A program made the translations under genes and the position numbers. Source: Sphingobacterium oryzagri (GTDB taxonomy: Bacteria > Bacteroidota > Bacteroidia > Sphingobacteriales > Sphingobacteriaceae). From it: a stretch of 64,000 nt of DNA. Below the pieces are notes generated by a model. The model was not told the origin of the DNA. It was given only the letters and a program-made list of their open reading frames with translations, and did not search any database. Shown in pieces: positions 42,702-51,602 of the stretch; the first letter of the stretch is position 1; every line of letters begins with the position of its first letter. Location of the stretch: the NCBI RefSeq assembly GCF_028736175.1, contig NZ_CP117880.1, forward strand, positions 4,092,001 to 4,156,000, written 5' to 3'.

Positions 42702-43589
42702 CTATCCGTTGGATAAGGCAGCGGCTCCAGATACGATTTCCGTTAACTCTGTGGTGATTGCTGCCTGACGGGCTTGGTTGTATGAAAGTTTCAACGACTT
42801 TAGCATATCGCCTGCATTTTCTGTTGCTTTATCCATTGCTGTCATACGCGCTCCATGCTCTGACGCATTAGAGTCTAAAACCGCCTTAAATAATTGCGTT
42901 TTGATAGCTTTGGGAATCAATTCTTCAATGATTTTCTCTTTTGAAGGTTCGATGATATAGTCAACTTCTGTTGCAAGTTTTGCAGACTCTTCTTTTTCCT
43001 GCGGAAGAAGTGGCAACAATTGCTCTGCTGTCAAAACCTGTACGGCAGCATTACGAAACTCGTTGTAAACCACTTCTACACGATCGATATTTCCAGCTTT
43101 AAACTCCTCCATCACGTACTCCGTTACCTGGGAAACATTTAGGAAGTTAAGATCACTGTATAAATCGTTGTAGTTGCCGATCACATTGAAACCACGTTTC
43201 TGAAAGAAATCATGTCCGCGTTTACCGATAGCGATAATGCTCAGGTTACCGCGAGCGTGTTGCTCTGCATATTTACTAAAGATCAAGTTATTGGCTGCTT
43301 TGATAGCATTTGCATTAAATGCACCGGCCAACCCTCTGTTTGATGTCAGTACGATGACCAACACTTTCGTCGGAATACGATCTTGCGTGTACGGAGAATC
43401 ATTACCCTCAACAGAAGCAGAAACTTGTGCTAAAATATCTCTTAGCTTATTGGCATAAGGACGTAATTGTACAATAGCATTTGTCGCACGCTTCAACTTC
43501 GCGGCAGCCACCATCTTCATGGCTTTTGTGATCTGTTGCGTCGAGCTTACCGAGCTAATCCGGTTTCTTACTTCTTTTAAATTTGCCAT
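42702..43589 (-). CDS. atpG: F1Fo ATP synthase subunit gamma
   Basis: Central rotor shaft of F1 that couples proton flow in Fo to catalysis. The N-terminal coiled coil (MANLKEVRNRISSVSSTQQITKAMKMVAAAKL) and the C-terminal helix ending in ARQAAITTELTEIVSGAAAL are the diagnostic ends, and GLAGAFNANAI is typical of the middle domain. Length 295, normal. It is the last gene of the operon: beta (atpD) and epsilon (atpC) do not follow, as is common in Bacteroidota where they form a separate unit. Confidence 0.98.
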   Translation of the reverse strand: MANLKEVRNRISSVSSTQQITKAMKMVAAAKLKRATNAIVQLRPYANKLRDILAQVSASVEGNDSPYTQDRIPTKVLVIVLTSNRGLAGAFNANAIKAANNLIFSKYAEQHARGNLSIIAIGKRGHDFFQKRGFNVIGNYNDLYSDLNFLNVSQVTEYVMEEFKAGNIDRVEVVYNEFRNAAVQVLTAEQLLPLLPQEKEESAKLATEVDYIIEPSKEKIIEELIPKAIKTQLFKAVLDSNASEHGARMTAMDKATENAGDMLKSLKLSYNQARQAAITTELTEIVSGAAALSNG

Positions 43590-43622
43590 ATACTAGCTTA
43601 GATTGCGTATGGAACTATGTAC

Positions 43623-43644
43623 ATGGTCTATCGTAATAGGCCAT
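43623..43644 (-). other. Intercistronic hairpin between atpA and atpG
   Basis: 9-bp stem ATGGTCTAT / ATAGGCCAT (one G-U) with a CGTA loop and no T-run. Likely an mRNA-structural element, possibly affecting stability or gamma translation, rather than a terminator. Confidence 0.45.
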
Positions 43645-43663
43645 GCACAATACCCCTATGCGA

Positions 43664-45238
43664 TTAATATTTTGCTGCTAATTCTTTAGCTACTTTATCC
43701 AACACATCTGTCAATTCATCGCTAAATTTACCTGCTTTCAAACCGGCTAAAACTTCAGGATGACGTTGCTCCAATTGTGTCAAATATTCTTCTTCAAATT
43801 GACGTACACTTTTCACAGGTACTGAACGGAATAAACCTTTCGTTCCGGCATAGATAATCGCTACTTGCTTTTCTACAGATACTGGTGAATATTGTCCTTG
43901 TTTCAAGATTTCTACGTTACGGATACCTTTATCCAATACGGCTTTAGTAGCAGCATCAAGATCTGATCCGAACTTCGCAAAAGCTTCCAACTCGCGGAAC
44001 TGTGCTTGATCTAATTTCAACGTACCGGATACTTTCTTCATTGACTTGATCTGCGCATTACCCCCTACACGAGATACCGAGATACCTACGTTGATTGCCG
44101 GACGGATACCAGCGTTGAACAAGTTAGATTCCAAGAAAATCTGACCATCTGTGATCGAGATTACGTTCGTTGGAATATAAGCAGAAACGTCACCCGCTTG
44201 CGTTTCGATAATTGGAAGAGCGGTTAATGAACCACCACCTTTTACCAAATGCTTGATAGATTCTGGAAGATCGTTCATGTTGCGCGCGATTGCATCAGAA
44301 GAGTTGATTTTTGCAGCTCTTTCTAACAAACGCGAGTGAAGATAGAAAACGTCTCCAGGATAGGCTTCACGTCCCGGTGGGCGGCGTAATAAAAGCGACA
44401 CTTCGCGGTAAGCTACCGCTTGTTTCGACAAGTCATCATAAACGATCAACGCTGGACGACCTGTATCACGGAAAAACTCACCAATAGCAGCACCAGACAT
44501 TGGTGCGTAGAATTGTAAAGGAGCCGGATCAGACGCCGAAGCAGCAACCACTACCGTATACGCCAACGCACCTTTCTCTTCCAATACACGCACGATATTG
44601 GCTACCGTCGAGTTTTTCTGACCGATAGCTACATATATACAGAATACAGGTTGACCTGCATCGTAAAATTCTTTTTGATTTAAGATCGTATCAATACAAA
44701 CCGCTGTTTTACCCGTTTGGCGGTCACCGATCACCAACTCACGTTGGCCACGGCCAACTGGAATCATCGCGTCAATCGCTTTGATACCGGTTTGTAACGG
44801 CTCTGTCACTGGCTGACGATAGATAACACCTGGCGCTTTACGCTCGATAGGCATTTCATACGTTTCACCTGCAATCGGACCTTTACCATCGATAGGCTGA
44901 CCCAACGTGTTTACCACACGACCCAACATACCTTCACCTACTTTAATAGATGCAATACGTTTTGTACGTTTTACGGTATCACCTTCTTTGATCTCGTCTG
45001 AAGGTCCTAAAAGTACAACACCGGCGTTGTCTTCTTCCAAGTTCAGAACGATACCTTCTAATCCATTATCAAATTCAACCAACTCACCGGACTGAACTTT
45101 AGTTAAGCCGTAAATACGAGCAATACCGTCACCCACAGTAAGTACGGTACCCACTTCCTCGAGTTCGGCTTCTGATTTAAAGCCCGACAATTGCTCTCTA
45201 AGAATTGCCGATACTTCATCTGGTCTTACCTCTATCAT
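43664..45238 (-). CDS. atpA: F1Fo ATP synthase subunit alpha
   Basis: Non-catalytic nucleotide-binding subunit of the F1 hexamer. The P-loop GDRQTGKTA and the alpha-type sequence FYLHSRLLERAAK, followed by the arginine-finger region (PAINVGISVSRVGG), are all present; the C-terminal helical domain is intact. 524 residues. The N-terminal helix RPDEVSAILREQLSGF contacts delta. Order after atpH is as in most operons. Confidence 0.98.
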   Translation of the reverse strand: MIEVRPDEVSAILREQLSGFKSEAELEEVGTVLTVGDGIARIYGLTKVQSGELVEFDNGLEGIVLNLEEDNAGVVLLGPSDEIKEGDTVKRTKRIASIKVGEGMLGRVVNTLGQPIDGKGPIAGETYEMPIERKAPGVIYRQPVTEPLQTGIKAIDAMIPVGRGQRELVIGDRQTGKTAVCIDTILNQKEFYDAGQPVFCIYVAIGQKNSTVANIVRVLEEKGALAYTVVVAASASDPAPLQFYAPMSGAAIGEFFRDTGRPALIVYDDLSKQAVAYREVSLLLRRPPGREAYPGDVFYLHSRLLERAAKINSSDAIARNMNDLPESIKHLVKGGGSLTALPIIETQAGDVSAYIPTNVISITDGQIFLESNLFNAGIRPAINVGISVSRVGGNAQIKSMKKVSGTLKLDQAQFRELEAFAKFGSDLDAATKAVLDKGIRNVEILKQGQYSPVSVEKQVAIIYAGTKGLFRSVPVKSVRQFEEEYLTQLEQRHPEVLAGLKAGKFSDELTDVLDKVAKELAAKY

Positions 45239-45293
45239 TGTTATTAGTATAAGGGGTTTTTGATTTTATTTTTATCCAAGAAGTCAGCGACGA

Positions 45294-45839
45294 TTAAACG
45301 CCCTGACTTACAAAATATTTTTCCAATTTCTGCAATTTTCCAGCGATACTAGCATCTATTTGCTTGTCGCCAACACGCAGTACAAATCCACCGATTACCG
45401 ATGCATCCACTTTGTTGTTAAGCAATACTTGCGCACCAATTTCTTGGGCGATCTTTGCTTGAAGTTCGTTAAGGTTTTCCTCAGACAGCGCCGTAGCCGA
45501 TAGCACCGTTGCGTTGACAATGCCTTTAACTTGATTGTACTCCCGTACGAAGGCTTGTGCAATATCGATCAAAATATCGGCACGTCCTTTATTAACCAAA
45601 ATCGTGAAAAACGAAATGATTAGCGGATTAGCTTTCCCATCAAACAGCGCGAGCAAAATACTACGCTTTTTATCGTGGCTGATGATCGGGTTTTTAAGGA
45701 CAGCTTGAATTTCGTTATTGGCTTTCAACACCGCAATGATCTGCTCGAGATCCTTCTTCACCGCATCCAACTGACCTTGCTCCTGAGCGAGTTCAAGAAG
45801 TGATTTTGCGTATCGGGAAGCAACTGTAAAAATCGACAT
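45294..45839 (-). CDS. atpH: F1Fo ATP synthase subunit delta (OSCP)
   Basis: Peripheral-stalk subunit linking the b-dimer to alpha. 181 residues; the N-terminal helical bundle begins MSIFTVASRYAKSLLELAQEQG, and the C-terminal signature GGFVLRVGDKQIDASIAGKL is typical. Placed between atpF and atpA. Confidence 0.96.
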   Translation of the reverse strand: MSIFTVASRYAKSLLELAQEQGQLDAVKKDLEQIIAVLKANNEIQAVLKNPIISHDKKRSILLALFDGKANPLIISFFTILVNKGRADILIDIAQAFVREYNQVKGIVNATVLSATALSEENLNELQAKIAQEIGAQVLLNNKVDASVIGGFVLRVGDKQIDASIAGKLQKLEKYFVSQGV

Positions 45840-45898
45840 GTTATTAAATTAAAAAATAAAAAAAGTAAAAAATAAAAAAGCCTGCCTGCTTTTCAATC

Positions 45899-46399
45899 TT
45901 AGTTTAATTTAACATCCTTCAACAAACCAGCTACAAATGACTCTTGCTTGCCTTGGTCTTCAAATTCTTTTGTTAACACTTTACGTGCGATATCCAAAGA
46001 TAGAGAAGATACTTGGTTTTTAACCTCCGCCAAAGCCAGGTTCTTCTGCTCTTCGATTTCTCTTTTCGCCTGCTCTAAAATCTTTTTGCTAGACTCTTGC
46101 GCTTCGTGCTTAGCATCCGCAACGATTTTATCTTTAAGCTCTTTTGCTTGTTTTAAGATCTCGTCACGCTCTGCACGTGCTTCTTTTAACAATTGCTCAT
46201 TTTCGTTGGTTAAGCGTGCCATCTCTAATTTTGCCTTCTCCGCAGAAGCCAGTGCATCAGAAATACCTTTTTCACGCTCTTCTAAAGCATTAACGATAGG
46301 CTTCCATGCAAACTTACCCAAGATAAAGATGACGATCAATAAAATGATAATTTGCCAAAAGAACAAACCATACGAAAACTGATTAATTAATGCATCCAT
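45899..46399 (-). CDS. atpF: F1Fo ATP synthase subunit b
   Basis: Peripheral stalk: one N-terminal membrane helix (about residues 12-30) followed by a long charged coiled coil (LEEREKGISDALASAEKAKL and onward). 166 residues, full length. It is preceded by an AT-rich leader after the terminator-like hairpin that separates it from atpE. Confidence 0.96.
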   Translation of the reverse strand: MDALINQFSYGLFFWQIIILLIVIFILGKFAWKPIVNALEEREKGISDALASAEKAKLEMARLTNENEQLLKEARAERDEILKQAKELKDKIVADAKHEAQESSKKILEQAKREIEEQKNLALAEVKNQVSSLSLDIARKVLTKEFEDQGKQESFVAGLLKDVKLN

Positions 46400-46446
46400 T
46401 GTATATAGTCTAAAATATAATGTTTTATTTTTTGTTGTTTAAAAAA

Positions 46447-46479
46447 GCACCGCTTGCAACCAACCGTTGCAAACGGTGC
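46447..46479 (-). terminator. Terminator-like hairpin between atpE and atpF
   Basis: GCACCGCTTGCAA and TTGCAAACGGTGC pair over 13 positions (one C-A mismatch) around a 7-nt loop, and the minus-strand transcript continues with TTTTTT. This is the full layout of an intrinsic terminator inside the operon, only about 20 bases after the atpE stop. Partial termination would raise atpB/atpE mRNA over downstream genes, matching the need for many c subunits per complex. Confidence 0.8.
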
Positions 46480-46497
46480 CTTGTACGGTACATTGGA

Positions 46498-46686
46498 TTA
46501 TTTACCTAAGATTAAAGCACCGAATGCTAAACCTTCTACTAGGGCACCAATGATGATCATAGCAGTTTGAATTTTAGATGCTGCTTCTGGTTGACGAGCG
46601 ATAGCTTCCATTGCAGAACCACCGATTTTACCTAAACCTAAACCTGCACCGATTACGATTAAACCTGCTCCAATTAAGTTGTACAT
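46498..46686 (-). CDS. atpE: F1Fo ATP synthase subunit c
   Basis: Rotor-ring proteolipid: two membrane helices joined by the polar loop ARQPEA. The essential carboxylate is Glu 51 in IGALVEGLAFG. The surrounding residues lack the Gln/Ser pattern seen in sodium-dependent rings, so proton coupling is expected. At 62 residues it is at the short end for the family. Confidence 0.97.
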   Translation of the reverse strand: MYNLIGAGLIVIGAGLGLGKIGGSAMEAIARQPEAASKIQTAMIIIGALVEGLAFGALILGK

Positions 46687-46726
46687 AGTAATTAATTTAT
46701 AATATAAAATTTAACAAAAAATTCGA

Positions 46727-47836
46727 TTAATGATGGGCGTGCTCTTCAACCGCCATTCCGATAAATAAGGAAGAAAGCATGGTGAAAATAAACGCCTGTA
46801 AAAATGCTACCAACAATTCCAAGAAGGTAAGGATCAATGTCAATACCATTGACACACCGATACTACCTGGAACAGTCAGCTGCTGTTGGAATAAATAAAC
46901 AATCGCGATCAATCCCATGACCACCGCGTGTCCTGCCGTAATGTTGGCAAACAAACGAAGCATCAACGAGAATGGCTTTGTAAACATACCTAACACCTCG
47001 ATTGGCGCTAATACAAACTTAAATGGTACTGGTACGCCCGGCATCCAAAAAATATGTTTCCAATAGTCTTTATTTCCTTTAAAATTGGTAATCAAAAAGG
47101 TGAACAAGGCTAAACACAGTGTTACCGTGATATTTCCCGTAACGTTAAAACCTAATGGTGTTAAGCCCAACAAGTTTAAAACGAAAATCAGGAAAAACAC
47201 CGACAACAAGTACGGCATAAACTCTTTGTAACGGTGACCAATATTAGGCACAGCCATTTCGTCACGCACATATAAAACCAAAGGCTCCAGGGCACGGCCC
47301 ATACCTTTAGGAAGCGTGTTTGGTCCTTTTTTATACGTTTTCGCTAAGCTTAGGAATCCCCAAAACAACAGCGCTGTCGCTAAAAATAATCCAACCACGT
47401 TTTTGGTAATCGAAAAATCCAAAGGTTGTGCATTGGTTGGGTGATGATGCTCATCATAAGTCAACGTGCCTTGCGCATCTGTTTTGTAGATTTTACTATG
47501 GTGCAAAACATAAAACTGACCGTCTTTTTCTACCACCGACTCACCATGGTGAAAAGCCGCAGAAGAAAATACTTTCAATCCGCCATCGATCAAAATGACA
47601 GGCAATGGAAAACCGTAATGTTTCCCAGACTTCTTATCAGTAAACAAAGAAAAATAATGATCGTCAAGCAAGTGATGCTGACTATACTCCTGAATTTCTT
47701 CCGCTTGCGTCTTTGGCTGTTCGCCATGTCCCGCATGTGCATCGTGCGTTTCTTCAGCGGCTTGCAGGCTGCCGAAAGGCGCTACTGCGAAGAAGATTAC
47801 TGCAAATAATAAAAGTGCTCTCTTAAGATTCACCAT
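46727..47836 (-). CDS. atpB: F1Fo ATP synthase subunit a
   Basis: Stator channel subunit of Fo. The essential Arg is in MLRLFANITAGH, and the C-terminal helices with LVAFLQAFIFTMLSSLFIGM are typical. At 369 residues it is longer than most because of a signal-like N-terminus followed by a His/Glu-rich periplasmic extension (ETHDAHAGHGEQ and HHPTNAQP segments), a feature of Bacteroidota subunit a. The C-terminus also ends EEHAHH. Confidence 0.97.
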   Translation of the reverse strand: MVNLKRALLLFAVIFFAVAPFGSLQAAEETHDAHAGHGEQPKTQAEEIQEYSQHHLLDDHYFSLFTDKKSGKHYGFPLPVILIDGGLKVFSSAAFHHGESVVEKDGQFYVLHHSKIYKTDAQGTLTYDEHHHPTNAQPLDFSITKNVVGLFLATALLFWGFLSLAKTYKKGPNTLPKGMGRALEPLVLYVRDEMAVPNIGHRYKEFMPYLLSVFFLIFVLNLLGLTPLGFNVTGNITVTLCLALFTFLITNFKGNKDYWKHIFWMPGVPVPFKFVLAPIEVLGMFTKPFSLMLRLFANITAGHAVVMGLIAIVYLFQQQLTVPGSIGVSMVLTLILTFLELLVAFLQAFIFTMLSSLFIGMAVEEHAHH

Positions 47837-47926
47837 TTTCGATTGACTATTGAATGATAAAAAATTTTGCGCAAAAATACAACTTTATTTGGCATTTGTT
47901 AACATTTGTTAGAACATTTTATAAAA

Positions 47927-48331
47927 TTACTTTTCAACAATCTTTACATCCTGATTTACAAGTAGATAAGCCACGTAAATATCATACAATAAAAAGATAA
48001 AAAACGTCACTAAAAAGTTCAATTCTATAAAGTCGTTTTCAAACAAATTAAGGCCGTTTTGAATAAATAAATAGCTAGCAATGGCCTTCAACAGAATACA
48101 TCCCAGAAACACAAAACTGATATACTTTGGTAGGGCAAAATCGGCAAGAAACATCAATACGGCGATCAATAGAGAGGCAATCGCGCCGAATGCATACAAA
48201 CCCCATAACGTGTAGCTTGTCTCTGACCAATAATGTTCTAGTCCAAACCCGCTTAAAACCAAGCCATGTATAGCGAATCCTAACCCCGCCAACACCAATA
48301 GGATCACCCCTAACTTCACGTACTTACTCAT
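47927..48331 (-). CDS. Unrecognised four-helix membrane protein in the atp operon
   Basis: 134 residues with four hydrophobic helices (about 8-26, 42-63, 68-90 and 103-125). It does not match AtpI clearly but lies between atpZ and atpB, where AtpI-type chaperones usually sit. Its ATG overlaps the atpZ stop by 8 bases. A helper role in c-ring assembly or ion access is a positional guess; similarly placed proteins in other Bacteroidota are hypothetical. Confidence 0.75.
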   Translation of the reverse strand: MSKYVKLGVILLVLAGLGFAIHGLVLSGFGLEHYWSETSYTLWGLYAFGAIASLLIAVLMFLADFALPKYISFVFLGCILLKAIASYLFIQNGLNLFENDFIELNFLVTFFIFLLYDIYVAYLLVNQDVKIVEK

Positions 48332-48551
48332 TCTTATTCAGATAATTTACTTGTCGTATAAATTGGTACATGGATAGCACCACGCCCAACATGGTTAATC
48401 CCTTCATCCACCAGCCACCTTCTACCGCGTAACGGGTATCCAGCCAAGCTCCCAGGCGATAAAAAACATAAATCGTCACGCCCATTTGAATGGGCATTCC
48501 GGTAAACACTAACCAGTTGTTTTTGCGGCGACCTCCCTTATTTTCTTCCAT
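48324..48551 (-). CDS. AtpZ/AtpI family protein
   Basis: Small two-helix membrane protein (about 75 residues) of the AtpZ/AtpI family, which aids ATP synthase assembly and possibly magnesium entry. The motif pattern MPIQMGVTIYVFYRLGAWLD and WWMKGLTMLGVVLSMYQFI is characteristic. I start at the ATG at 48551 (MEENKGGRRK). An in-frame TTG at 48572 lies inside the -7 octamer TATCTTTG and would not be in the mRNA. First gene of the operon. Confidence 0.88.
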   Translation of the reverse strand: MEENKGGRRKNNWLVFTGMPIQMGVTIYVFYRLGAWLDTRYAVEGGWWMKGLTMLGVVLSMYQFIRQVNYLNKNE

Positions 48552-48569
48552 TAGCTCCCTAAAAGGATT

Positions 48570-48577
48570 CAAAGATA
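48570..48577 (-). promoter_or_regulatory. -7 promoter element TATCTTTG of the ATP synthase operon
   Basis: Exact TAnnTTTG match on the minus strand 18 bases before the atpZ ATG; predicted leader about 12 nt. It decides against the longer TTG start. The -33 element is not clear. Confidence 0.55.
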
Positions 48578-48652
48578 GGATTTTATATGTATAAAACAGG
48601 ACGCTGTGGAAAAGCTTTTTTAGATCAATTCTAAAAAAGCAAATAAATATTA

Positions 48653-50872
48653 TTAGACAGCCAGTTCTAACACTTTTTGTCCTATTTTGATATCTGGATA
48701 ATCGAAATCTGCACCTAAAATCATTTTCAATTCTGAAGAAGACTTTTCGGGATTTTCGCGGATAACTTGCAGAATTTTGTCTAGTTTTTCCTGCGCAATC
48801 AAATCCGTAGCTTCTACTTCCTGACCAACATAATTAATCAAGTGTCCGTAAATCGTTCCTTTCACCATATCGCGTTTTTTGGCGATATCCTCAATGCTGA
48901 AACCATCCAAAAACATATCCAGCGATATCGCTTTCGTATCTTTTACCGCATCTTCGTCATCGGCAGCTTTAACCGTACTGTCTGTCGTTTTCGCTTGTTG
49001 GTTGATCTGATTGACGACCTGCGAAAGATCACCCTCTTGCGTCAGGATATCCGCTATCGTAAGGCAATGACTCAGTTGCTCTTTTTTACGACGGAAATCC
49101 AGCAGTAGTGAGCGCAGCTCTTCTATATATTTTTTAGTGCGTTTTTTTATTTTCCAGGCTTCGATGTGCTCTTGTGTGGCCAGTAGTATCTGATCGTTAA
49201 ATCTTGGCATAAACCAATCGACAGCCGACTTGGTACGCTGGCAAATCTGGTTGTAATCTAATGTATCTTTGTCGCGCAGCATCGTATAGAGTTGCGTCAT
49301 AAATTTGTTAGCCACCCGCTCCTGTTCGCGCAGCGCGTCTAGCATAGCTTGCAAATACGCTTGCGCCGCTTCTTTACTATCAACATTGCGTTTTTCAAAG
49401 GATGCACTCAATTCGGCAACGCCTTCCACTAAATGCGACCAACGGAAACTCTGCAACAGAATTTGACCGAGGTAATGGCGTTGGCACAGCGCTAAAATCT
49501 CATTCACTTCGTCGCCCGAATGCATACGTTGCATAAAATCGACCACCTGAAAGTCGGTTCGTATAGAATGTTGCGGAATTTTAGATTTCAGCACCAAGCC
49601 GTCTAAACCAGTGAGCCTACTGAGCGCAACATACACTTGTCCGGCAGCAAATGATGTACCCGCATCAATTACGGCGCGATCAAACGTAAGACCCTGGCTT
49701 TTGTGAATCGTAATGGCCCAGGCCAAACGCAAGGGAAACTGAGAAAACGTGCCCATCACTTCCTCTTCGATCTTATCTTCGCCTTTATTGTATTTGTAGC
49801 GTATATTTTCCCAGGTTTCACGGCGCACCGTCACATCATCTGAGCCATCTTCAAAACTCACCACGACCTGATGCCGATCAAGGTTCAGCTCTTTAACCGT
49901 ACCGATCTTGCCGTTAAAAAACTTACGGTCTTCTCCGCTATCATTTTTGATAAACATCACCTGAGCGCCAAGCTTAAGCGGCAAGATTTCCTCGGCAGGA
50001 AAAGAAGATTGTTGAAACTCATCTTTCACGACGGCCTTTACGTTGTGCATGGTTCCGTTCAGCTTGACCAATTGATCGTGGTTGATCGCCTCGGCAAGCT
50101 TATTGTGCGAGGTCAGCGTGATGTACTGCTCGCCATCCTTCGGCGAAAAATTTTCCTTATAATGCGCATTCAGGTAATTTAAATCTTCTGGCGTACATTT
50201 ATTATTACGTATATTATTTAGCAGCCCGATAAAATCACTATCGTTTTGCCGATAAATTTTACTCAGCTCCAACAGCACCGGAGGATGATCACGCAAAACT
50301 TTTGCATCAAAAAAGAACGGACTGCTGTAGTGCTCACGCAACACCTGCCACTCATGCTCGCGCACCACCGGCGGCAACTGATACAGATCGCCAATAAACA
50401 GCATTTGTACGCCGCCGAAAGGACGCATATCACGACGCACGGATTTTAAAATAATATCAATTGCGTCTAGCGTGTCGGCCCGCACCATCGATACTTCATC
50501 AATAACCAACAGCTCAAGCTCCTGCAGGATTGCACGCCGCTGTTTGGTGAGCTTGATCGTGGAAAACAGTCGACTCTTATTGTAAATATGGCTATCCTGC
50601 TCGTCCCATTTAAGCGTGTAATCTTCGATAAAAACACCGAAAGGCAACCAAAATAGCGCGTGCAAAGTTGTCCCCCCAGCGTTCATTGCCGCTACGCCCG
50701 TCGGTGCGGTAATCGCCATTTTCTTGTAGGAGTTTTCCCGTATATATTTTAAAAAAGTGGTTTTTCCTGTACCGGCCTTTCCTGTCAAAAACAAATGTTG
50801 GTTTGTTTGATTGACAAAGGAAACTGCCTGCATGAAGGCCATATTTTGTTCGTCAACTTTTGGTTGTCCCAT
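48653..50872 (-). CDS. PIF1-like helicase with UvrD-like C-terminal part and HTH-like end
   Basis: Superfamily 1B DNA helicase related to PIF1/RecD2. Walker A is GKAGTGKTTFL at about residue 30, Walker B region LLVIDEVSMV, then FIGDLYQLPPV, and near residue 400 AITIHKSQGLTFDRAVID and VYVALSRLTGLDGLVL, the UvrD-like C-terminal motif. The last 250 residues are helical, with DGFSIEDIAKKRDMVKGTIYGHLINYV at about 665-690, a winged-helix/HTH-like (HRDC-helicase C-terminal style) module. The ATG at 50872 (MGQPKV) is preferred: the alternative GTG at 50902 sits at the edge of the -7 octamer. Plays a role in DNA repair or fork processing by family. Confidence 0.9.
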   Translation of the reverse strand: MGQPKVDEQNMAFMQAVSFVNQTNQHLFLTGKAGTGKTTFLKYIRENSYKKMAITAPTGVAAMNAGGTTLHALFWLPFGVFIEDYTLKWDEQDSHIYNKSRLFSTIKLTKQRRAILQELELLVIDEVSMVRADTLDAIDIILKSVRRDMRPFGGVQMLFIGDLYQLPPVVREHEWQVLREHYSSPFFFDAKVLRDHPPVLLELSKIYRQNDSDFIGLLNNIRNNKCTPEDLNYLNAHYKENFSPKDGEQYITLTSHNKLAEAINHDQLVKLNGTMHNVKAVVKDEFQQSSFPAEEILPLKLGAQVMFIKNDSGEDRKFFNGKIGTVKELNLDRHQVVVSFEDGSDDVTVRRETWENIRYKYNKGEDKIEEEVMGTFSQFPLRLAWAITIHKSQGLTFDRAVIDAGTSFAAGQVYVALSRLTGLDGLVLKSKIPQHSIRTDFQVVDFMQRMHSGDEVNEILALCQRHYLGQILLQSFRWSHLVEGVAELSASFEKRNVDSKEAAQAYLQAMLDALREQERVANKFMTQLYTMLRDKDTLDYNQICQRTKSAVDWFMPRFNDQILLATQEHIEAWKIKKRTKKYIEELRSLLLDFRRKKEQLSHCLTIADILTQEGDLSQVVNQINQQAKTTDSTVKAADDEDAVKDTKAISLDMFLDGFSIEDIAKKRDMVKGTIYGHLINYVGQEVEATDLIAQEKLDKILQVIRENPEKSSSELKMILGADFDYPDIKIGQKVLELAV

Positions 50873-50901
50873 GAATATCCCTTTTGTTGATTGGTAAAAC
50901 A

Positions 50902-50909
50902 CAAAGATA
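50902..50909 (-). promoter_or_regulatory. -7 promoter element TATCTTTG of the PIF1-like helicase gene
   Basis: Exact TAnnTTTG octamer on the minus strand, 29 bases before the ATG at 50872, predicting a leader of about 24 nt and excluding the upstream GTG start. Confidence 0.55.
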
Positions 50910-51092
50910 AGAATATCTCCAGGGAAACAAGGTCTTGGAACGAAGCTTCACCAGGTCGCCCCGCCCAAAAAAGCTAACACCAACGATGGAAAACAGTAAT
51001 ATTTCAATAAAACACGGCTGTATACCTACTAAAATTGCTTTTTTTTGGTGTATGTTTAGAAAACAGCTAACTTCACAGCAAATACTTAAAAC

Positions 51093-51596
51093 ATGGCAGA
51101 AAACATTGATAAAGGCGAATTATTTAGCCAAATTGAAGAAAAGTTAAAAGCGCAGGGCTTTGAGATAGCTAATGTAGATCAAACTAGACCTTGGGGTGGA
51201 TTTTTTGTAATAAATGAAGATCAAGCGCAAAAATTTGCCGATCAATATTTTGACGGATTAGACGTACAGGATTTAAAAATATCGGGTAAACTAAGCCCAA
51301 AAATCCTTATCGTAGCGCCAAACAAGCGTCTCTCTTGGCAATATCATCACCGTCGTGCTGAAATCTGGCGTGTAACGCAAGGTGAAGTGGGTGTGGTAAC
51401 GAGCGCGACTGACGAAGAAAACGAATTAAAAAGACTAACAGAAGGTGAATTTATTCGCCTGTCACAAGGTGAAAGACACCGCTTGATTGGTTTAGAAGCG
51501 TACGGTGTAGTAGCCGAAATCTGGCAACATACCGATACCGAAAATCCATCCGATGAGAGCGATATCGTTCGCGTACAAGATGATTTCGGAAGATAA
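51093..51596 (+). CDS. Cupin-type mannose-6-phosphate isomerase-like protein
   Basis: 167-residue cupin resembling the C-terminal MannoseP_isomer domain and often labelled phosphoheptose isomerase in Bacteroidota. Visible are RPWGGFFVINED at the start of the domain, the metal-binding WQYHHRRAEIWRVTQGEV, the GEFIRLSQGERHRL motif 2 and EIWQHTD at the end. The enzyme activity is not certain. Single gene between the PIF1-like helicase (divergent) and the transglutaminase-like gene (convergent), with a shared terminator. Confidence 0.85.
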   Translation: MAENIDKGELFSQIEEKLKAQGFEIANVDQTRPWGGFFVINEDQAQKFADQYFDGLDVQDLKISGKLSPKILIVAPNKRLSWQYHHRRAEIWRVTQGEVGVVTSATDEENELKRLTEGEFIRLSQGERHRLIGLEAYGVVAEIWQHTDTENPSDESDIVRVQDDFGR

Positions 51597-51602
51597 TTTT
51601 TT

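Noticed and set aside
45948..46382. 144-codon antisense frame across atpF
   Set aside because: Opposite-strand shadow of a coiled-coil gene; Ser/Phe-rich and without domain.
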